Below are positions 58,761 through 64,000 of a stretch of 64,000 bases of DNA, one piece after another; within the stretch, counting starts at the first letter, position 1; the number at the start of each line of letters is the position of its first letter. The position numbers and the translations under genes were made by a program. The DNA is from Lysinibacillus irui (GTDB lineage Bacteria; Bacillota; Bacilli; Bacillales_A; Planococcaceae): positions 4,085,501-4,149,500 of the forward strand of contig NZ_CP113527.1 in assembly GCF_028877475.1 (NCBI RefSeq). Reading direction: 5' to 3'. Under the pieces are notes generated by a model, which worked only from the letters and a program-made list of their open reading frames with translations, was not told the origin of the DNA and did no database searches.

Positions 58761-59498
58761 TTAAATCGCTTTTCGTTGGAAATAGTAATATCCGCCGAGG
58801 AAAAATAGGATGAATCCCCCACCTATAACTGTTAGTAATTGCTCCCAAGGCACAAAAAATACATCGTCTGTATTGCCACCTATATACATCATTGAAAATG
58901 GTTGTGCCCAAGGATAATATGGACCAACTCGCTCAGAATTTACCGCTAAAATAGAAGGTAACGTAAATATGACATTGACAGCAAAGGGAGCAGCAAAGCT
59001 TTTAAACATAATGGACATCCACAATTGTAAGGCTACTAGGGGTAATGTTGCCACCCAGCCTCCTACAATACTTTTCCACACGATCTCTATTGGAAAGGGA
59101 TCCGTGTAGCCCTTCAGCATACCTACAGCATAGATAGATCCTAAATACAATAATTGCATAGCCAAAACAAGCAGCATAACCAATACATATTTCGCGACAA
59201 ATACTTTCCCTCTTGTTACAGGCAGTGCTAAAAGCTGCTTCCATCCACCTGACTGATGCTCATATCTACAAATGAGACTTGCAAAAACGCCAGTAATAAG
59301 AGGTAAAAATAATAATGCATATGTTAAATTCATTGAGAATAAGGAAATAAACCATTCATTGATTTGAACCCCTGACATAGTATTCTCTAGATTGGCTGAT
59401 AGTCCAATAAACAAACCTATTATTGGTCCTGCGAAAATAATCGGCACCATTTTTGATTTACGTAACTTAAACCATTCGGCTCGAAGTAGAGCAATCAT
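58761..59498 (-). CDS. ABC-2-type permease 2 of exporter module
   Basis: A 245-residue six-helix membrane protein of the lantibiotic-immunity permease group (starts MIALLRAEWFKLRKSKM). Motif VFASLICRYEHQSGGWKQLL is shared with the sister permease (SIENETNAWKQLIALPVSK). Its start shares one base with the stop of the upstream permease gene. The two permeases form the heteromeric membrane part of an LanEFG-like exporter. Confidence 0.82.
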   Translation of the reverse strand: MIALLRAEWFKLRKSKMVPIIFAGPIIGLFIGLSANLENTMSGVQINEWFISLFSMNLTYALLFLPLITGVFASLICRYEHQSGGWKQLLALPVTRGKVFVAKYVLVMLLVLAMQLLYLGSIYAVGMLKGYTDPFPIEIVWKSIVGGWVATLPLVALQLWMSIMFKSFAAPFAVNVIFTLPSILAVNSERVGPYYPWAQPFSMMYIGGNTDDVFFVPWEQLLTVIGGGFILFFLGGYYYFQRKAI

Positions 59499-60208
59499 TA
59501 TTTCACGTCCCTTCTTGCAAAATCAATCATCCCAACAATATATAGTAAAATACCAATTCCTACGCCTAATAACACATTGATGATTGGCTCATCCCATTGG
59601 TTCATTAATGATGGCCATTTCCATATCATCCAATCTGGTAAAACAAATGAAGAATAGGCAAATATCACTCCGAAAATACCTACTGTAATAGGAATCCCTT
59701 GATTGTGGCTAACACTCGCAATCCAAAGCTGGAGCGCCAATATAGGTAATGCTGCTAGCGCAGGAAAATAACTAAATTTGGCAACCTCTAAGTAAGGTAC
59801 AGGTGCTCCTAAGTTTAAAAACAGCCCATAACTAAGCGTAAAAATCATCAGTACTGTGGAAGCCAAAAATAGTAATAGGGCCAACACTGTAAATTTAGAT
59901 AAATACACGGATAATTTTGAAACAGGTAAGGCAATCAGCTGCTTCCAAGCATTTGTCTCATTTTCAATACTCGCCATGAATGAAGTTAGAATAGCAATGC
60001 CCAGCACAATGGCAAGCGGTGTAAAGGAATGGATGTTTAATAAGTAATAGCCCCAATCGTCCTCACTTTGTTGTAATAAATAATCTTTCCTTACTCCGTA
60101 ATTAACCATTTGTAGGGCGACTACACCCAATGGTCCTAAAAGCGTTAAAAACCATAATCCTTTACGTTTGATCTTCAAGAAATCAGCAGTTAACAATTTA
60201 CCTATCAT
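59498..60208 (-). CDS. ABC-2-type permease 1 of exporter module
   Basis: A 236-residue six-helix membrane protein, sister of the next permease, with LLTADFLKIKRKGLWFL at the start and ENETNAWKQLIALPVSK near helix 3. Start ATG overlaps the ATPase stop (ATGA). With the ATPase and the second permease it forms a peptide-antibiotic exporter resembling NisFEG or BcrAB. Confidence 0.82.
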   Translation of the reverse strand: MIGKLLTADFLKIKRKGLWFLTLLGPLGVVALQMVNYGVRKDYLLQQSEDDWGYYLLNIHSFTPLAIVLGIAILTSFMASIENETNAWKQLIALPVSKLSVYLSKFTVLALLLFLASTVLMIFTLSYGLFLNLGAPVPYLEVAKFSYFPALAALPILALQLWIASVSHNQGIPITVGIFGVIFAYSSFVLPDWMIWKWPSLMNQWDEPIINVLLGVGIGILLYIVGMIDFARRDVK

Positions 60209-61116
60209 ATCGCCTGCTCTCCCATCGTCATTTGCAGGAAGATTTCCTCCAATGAGCGTTTCTCTTCCTCTACACGGAATACAGAAATGCCCTCCTGAAC
60301 AAGGACTTGGACAATATGAGCTACTTTTTCATCCGAGCATTCCTCTAAGAAAATAACGCCATTTTGATAATCTGCCTTAATGCCATTTGCCAGTAAACAG
60401 CGCCATCCCTTTTCACTATCATTTACTTTAAATAGTACCTTTGGCTGAGCGAATCTCCGCATCTCCTCAATGGAATCTTGGAATATCAATTTCCCCTTAG
60501 ATACTATACCTACTTGTGTAGCCATTTGATCGATCTCTGATAATAAATGACTGGAAATTATAATCGTCATGCCGTATTCCTTCGGTAGTCGTTTAATTAA
60601 ATTACGAATTTCAATAATACCTGAAGGGTCGAGACCATTAGTAGGTTCATCTAGAATGAGTAATTCAGGATTATGTAGTAGTGAAGCTGCTATTCCAAGA
60701 CGTTGCTTCATACCTAGCGAAAAGCCCTTAACCTTCTTATTAGCAGCCTCTTTCAAACGAACAATTTCTAGAACCTCATCTATTCGAGATTTTGGCACAC
60801 CTAAAATTTTTCTTAGCGCCTCCAAATTCTCATAGGCTGTTAAATGTGGATAATACGAAGGATTTTCTACTAACGAGCCGACATTAGCTAAGATTTGGAT
60901 ACGCTCCTTCGTAATATCCTTTTGGAAGATTTTTATTGTCCCTGAGGATGGCTTCATTAAACCAAGAAGCATACGAATCGTTGTTGTTTTTCCTGCCCCA
61001 TTCGGTCCTAAAAATCCATATATTTCGCCTTTTCGTATTTGCAAGTTCAAATTTGCTACAGCTTGCTCTTTTCCAAAGCGTTTTGATAAGTTTTGTGTTT
61101 GTACGATATATTCCAT
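60205..61116 (-). CDS. ABC transporter ATPase of exporter module
   Basis: A 303-residue BcrA/LanF-type ATPase: GPNGAGKTT Walker A, FSLGMKQRLGIAASLL signature, LLILDEPTNGLDP Walker B and SSHLLSEI; C-terminal extension as in the module at 53 kb. The start MEYIVQ is chosen after AGAGGTGAGGACA; eight open codons upstream are unlikely. First gene of an operon with two permeases and an erythromycin-esterase-family lipoprotein. A two-component system lies just upstream. Confidence 0.87.
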   Translation of the reverse strand: MEYIVQTQNLSKRFGKEQAVANLNLQIRKGEIYGFLGPNGAGKTTTIRMLLGLMKPSSGTIKIFQKDITKERIQILANVGSLVENPSYYPHLTAYENLEALRKILGVPKSRIDEVLEIVRLKEAANKKVKGFSLGMKQRLGIAASLLHNPELLILDEPTNGLDPSGIIEIRNLIKRLPKEYGMTIIISSHLLSEIDQMATQVGIVSKGKLIFQDSIEEMRRFAQPKVLFKVNDSEKGWRCLLANGIKADYQNGVIFLEECSDEKVAHIVQVLVQEGISVFRVEEEKRSLEEIFLQMTMGEQAI

Positions 61117-61252
61117 TGTCCTCACCTCTTTCATTATCATAAGAATAGAAGTTTAAAAATAGGTAAGGGCCAAGTTTAAATTTTGTTTAAAAATGTCTAC
61201 CATCATCAAATGCCAAGCTTTCACTACACTAAAAATAAAAATCTGCGAGCCT

Positions 61253-62635
61253 TTACTTCCCAAGCTTCGCAGATTGCATAACATTTTTGATTATAATTTT
61301 TGTGCCAGATTGACTAGAAGTTATTTCCCACTCTAAATCCATTCCCTTTACCATAATATCGACAATAGATAGACCAATCCCTGCTCCTTTTGCATTGGAT
61401 TCATTTTTCATCCCTTGACCATGATCCTCAATAATAAATGCTTTATAGCTATCCGTGGATTTTGTTTTCACACTTATATATTTACCACTGTAAGCGTGAC
61501 GTAGCACATTTTGAAAGATATTATCAAATATTCGCCCTAGCCATAATGGATCAACACTCCACTCATTGGATTCAAATGCTTGCAGTTCAATATCGATAGT
61601 AAATCCTTCTCGTTCAAAAACTGGGTACCAGGTTGTTAAGTGTTCCCGCACAAACCGAATAACATTGATGTTTTTCGGTTCGAATTTATATTTGCTTGCC
61701 ATTAGCAATGTGTACGACATTAAGTTTTCAATTAAAGCATCAATATTCACAATGGATGCTTCCATTGCTTTTAAAGCCTGTATACCTTCCTCTGACAATG
61801 CTTCTTTGCTAATTGTATAAGATTGAGCCCTTACTTTTGTTAAAGGTGTTCGCAAATCATGTGATAAATTGGCGATCAGCTCTCTTCTTAGTTGTTCTTC
61901 CTTCTGCTGACGCTGTTTACTATCTCTTAGCTCACAAACCATTCTGTTAAAACTATGCTCTAATTGTCCAATTTCGTCCCGCTTTTTCACCTGTATTTCA
62001 ATAGGTAAACCGTCAACATCACGAATTTCCATAGCCTCTTGTAGATGTAATAGTCTTTTTCGAATTCCCTTGAAAAATAAAAAGGAAACGGCAATAAAAA
62101 ATAGGATAACGGCTACAACACCAAAAAATAAGAAGCTACCGTAGTTATCATAAATCTTTATAAGTGGGGGCTTAAAGACATCCCTTGAAATCTCTAACAC
62201 AATAAAGCCATTTGACACATCATCACCTAAGAAAGCAATTACAGTAAATGGATCACTTCCATAGCGCTCTTTAATAAATTTGGTTGTAAATGCAGGTGTC
62301 CATATTTTAGGAAGCTCATCCTGAACATTCATGGTAGTCAGTAAATTTCCCTTTTCACTTACCCAGAACATTGAAGCTGTAGGATATTGCGTTTGCCATT
62401 TTTGAAAAAGCTGTTCAATGGTAGCTTCTGATGCATTCTTTATACTTTTTGCTTGTGTATGCCATTGTTCCTCAATATCACTTTCCAGAAGAGCTTCACT
62501 TGAAAAGTCTCCAGATCCTGTCTTTGAAATGCCTAACATGAAAGTAGCAACACCGAGATAGGAAATTTGAACAATCGATATAGCTAATACAATAATGAGC
62601 ATATATTTCGCTAATAATGAACGGAAAAATTTCAT
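61253..62635 (-). CDS. Sensor histidine kinase
   Basis: A 460-residue kinase. Two membrane helices (about 10-35 and 166-189) frame a 130-residue extracellular sensor; a HAMP domain (190-243) follows, then the dimerisation helix with His259 (NLSHDLRTPLTK) and an ATPase domain with EDHGQGM and GAGIGLSIV. It overlaps its regulator gene by four bases. It could respond to the compounds exported by the adjacent ABC module. Confidence 0.88.
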   Translation of the reverse strand: MKFFRSLLAKYMLIIVLAISIVQISYLGVATFMLGISKTGSGDFSSEALLESDIEEQWHTQAKSIKNASEATIEQLFQKWQTQYPTASMFWVSEKGNLLTTMNVQDELPKIWTPAFTTKFIKERYGSDPFTVIAFLGDDVSNGFIVLEISRDVFKPPLIKIYDNYGSFLFFGVVAVILFFIAVSFLFFKGIRKRLLHLQEAMEIRDVDGLPIEIQVKKRDEIGQLEHSFNRMVCELRDSKQRQQKEEQLRRELIANLSHDLRTPLTKVRAQSYTISKEALSEEGIQALKAMEASIVNIDALIENLMSYTLLMASKYKFEPKNINVIRFVREHLTTWYPVFEREGFTIDIELQAFESNEWSVDPLWLGRIFDNIFQNVLRHAYSGKYISVKTKSTDSYKAFIIEDHGQGMKNESNAKGAGIGLSIVDIMVKGMDLEWEITSSQSGTKIIIKNVMQSAKLGK

Positions 62636-63300
62636 AGTTTCACCCTATAGCCAATTCCTCTAATTGTTTCGATAATCTGGGGTTTTGCAGGATTAATTTC
62701 TATCTTTTCTCTTAAATATCGAATATGAACCATCAATGTTTTATCACCTTCAATGTAACTCTCACCCCAAACACCCTCATAGAGTTGTTCCTTCGTTAAA
62801 ATTTGATTTAGATGACGAATAAAATACTGCAATAAATAAAATTGTTTGCCAGTTAGAAGAATTTCTTCTTCATTTAATGTATTAATAATTCGCATATCTT
62901 TTGTATAAATTTTAAGATGCTGCAATGCCAATACATCATCGTTTTTTTGATATCTTCTTAGTAATACCTCTAATCTTGCTACTAGTTCATCAGGATGGAA
63001 TGGCTTTGTTAAATAATCATCAGCAAAATTAAGCCCTTCAATTTTATCCTCAACGGCTGTTCGAGCAGATAGCATCAAAATAGGTAAATCTTTATTCTCT
63101 CGTTTTATTCTTTTGCCAATCGAAAAACCATCTAACCCGGGTAGCATGACATCCAATATAGCAAGATCTTTTGAAGCAATATGTTGTTCAAGACCTTCGC
63201 CAGACTCTAGCCATGTTACCTCATAGCCTCTTTCCGTTAACTCCTTGCTAACCCATTGTCCTATTTCTTTCTCATCTTCTATGTACAATATATGAATCAA
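62632..63300 (-). CDS. OmpR-family response regulator
   Basis: A 222-residue regulator: receiver with Asp50 (LAILDVMLPG) and a C-terminal winged helix (TLMVHIRYLREKIEINPAKP). It lies upstream of its kinase and of the ABC operon, all in one direction, so it probably activates its own cluster. ATG start with AAGGAGGATGAACATTG upstream. Confidence 0.9.
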   Translation of the reverse strand: MIHILYIEDEKEIGQWVSKELTERGYEVTWLESGEGLEQHIASKDLAILDVMLPGLDGFSIGKRIKRENKDLPILMLSARTAVEDKIEGLNFADDYLTKPFHPDELVARLEVLLRRYQKNDDVLALQHLKIYTKDMRIINTLNEEEILLTGKQFYLLQYFIRHLNQILTKEQLYEGVWGESYIEGDKTLMVHIRYLREKIEINPAKPQIIETIRGIGYRVKL

Positions 63301-63670
63301 TGTTCATCCTCCTTCTTGTTAATAATCAAAAGCTATATTAAAATACCATATTTTGCAATATGAAGTTAACTAGAAATTAAAAACAATATTATTGCATACA
63401 TGGTTATTATAGGATAAACGCTATTTATTTTCTTAGGAAATGTCTATTAATTGAGTAGATATAAAAAAGCGCAACTATTAATAGCTTTGTGTAAGTTGCG
63501 TTTTAAAGGTAGATATTATTATCTGTAATTGCTTTCTCATCTGCTCTAAATACAATTAGAAACTTCACACGTAGGTGCTAGAATATGCTAACATGACACT
63601 AACTATATGAAAAACATTAAAAAAATTTGTTTTACTTAGGTTTTACATATAATAAAGGGGTGTGACTTAA
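63301..63670. other. Divergent intergenic region
   Basis: A 370-base AT-rich gap between the two-component regulator and the LysR gene. The only structure I see is a hairpin at 63470-63500. Promoters for both sides must lie here, but no clear operator is visible. Confidence 0.4.
63463..63500 (-). terminator. Orphan terminator-like hairpin upstream of the two-component operon
   Basis: CGCAACT and AGTTGCG are an inverted repeat followed on the minus strand by CTTTTTT. No gene reads into it from the right, so it may be a leader attenuator of the regulator-kinase operon or a relic. Confidence 0.45.
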
Positions 63671-64000
63671 TTGGATATTCGACAACTAAGATATTTTATA
63701 GCGATTGTGGAGGAAAGGAAGATTTCTGCTGCTGCTGAAAGACTGCATATTTCTCAGCCACCATTAAGCCAACATCTAAAAACAATGGAAGAAGAGCTTG
63801 GTTCAAAATTGGTAGAGAGAAGCGGCAAGTACTTTGAAGTGACGGAGGCTGGGAAGACCTTATATAAATATGCATTGCAGGTTGCTCAATTAATGGACGA
63901 GGCGGAAGCAGAGGTCAAGGATGTAGGGCTAGGCATTCATGGACGATTAACATTAGGCATCAATACATTTTCAGTTGTTGAGTTACCCCAATTATTACAT
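63671..64000 (+). CDS. LysR-family regulator, N-terminal part (cut by window edge)
   Basis: The first 110 codons of a LysR-type regulator. TTG start after AAAGGGGTGTGACTTAA. The N-terminus has the LysR helix-turn-helix: DIRQLRYFIAIVEERKISAA, then AERLHISQPPLSQHLK. The start of the effector-binding domain is reached before the window ends. Targets unknown, as the flanking genes are outside. Confidence 0.88.
   Translation, partial: MDIRQLRYFIAIVEERKISAAAERLHISQPPLSQHLKTMEEELGSKLVERSGKYFEVTEAGKTLYKYALQVAQLMDEAEAEVKDVGLGIHGRLTLGINTFSVVELPQLLH

Overview
The window looks like a chromosome segment of a low-GC, spore-forming Gram-positive bacterium of the Bacillaceae/Planococcaceae, most probably Lysinibacillus or a close relative. 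The reasons are AT-rich DNA, strong AGGAGG ribosome sites with many TTG and GTG starts, two T-box leaders, Fur-, Zur-, NsrR- and CstR-type operators like those of Bacillus and Staphylococcus, spore-surface proteins, and FosB (which uses bacillithiol). The genus is inferred. No rRNA, tRNA, prophage, insertion sequence or CRISPR array was seen.

Layout. 1-6.5 kb: a sulfur-oxidation and persulfide-handling cluster on the minus strand, resembling B. subtilis yrkE-J, with a CstR-type regulator, three rhodanese-containing small proteins, DsrE- and TusA-type carriers, a persulfide-dioxygenase-like protein, a TauE exporter, a DsbA-like oxidoreductase and a TsdA-type dihaem cytochrome. Five copies of a 16-bp operator-like motif are spread through it. 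6.6-8.4 kb: flavohaemoglobin hmp divergent from nsrR. 8.4-14.3 kb: small accessory enzymes and a chemoreceptor. 14.4-18.4 kb: a Leu T-box with leuA, converging on a Met T-box with a short methionyl-tRNA synthetase. 18.5-21 kb: an rsgA-fosB-HAD operon behind a leader-peptide attenuator. 21-24.2 kb: the bpsAB alkylpyrone pair, then a Zur-controlled pair (COG0523 GTPase and a cysteine-free L33). 24.3-29.3 kb: a GAGCGG repeat array and a group of probable spore-surface genes.

29.4-42.2 kb: a DinB/YfiT protein, lipoproteins, a Fur-boxed feuABC-like siderophore uptake operon with its own ATPase and esterase, small stress-type proteins, a folded intergenic repeat, and an ABC-F ATPase behind a three-state attenuator. 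42.5-51.4 kb: mixed housekeeping and envelope genes (GH114, DUF2243/CtaG, deoxyinosine glycosylase, polysaccharide deacetylase, YunC, YjdF, SIMPL and others). 51.4-63.3 kb: two bacitracin/lantibiotic-type ABC exporter modules, each next to a two-component system, separated by a frameshifted AraC regulator and an erythromycin-esterase-family lipoprotein. The right edge cuts a LysR gene.

The strongest themes are sulfane-sulfur chemistry under one thiol-sensing repressor, metal- and NO-responsive operons, and many antibiotic-response functions, two of them behind RNA attenuators that can be read directly in the sequence.
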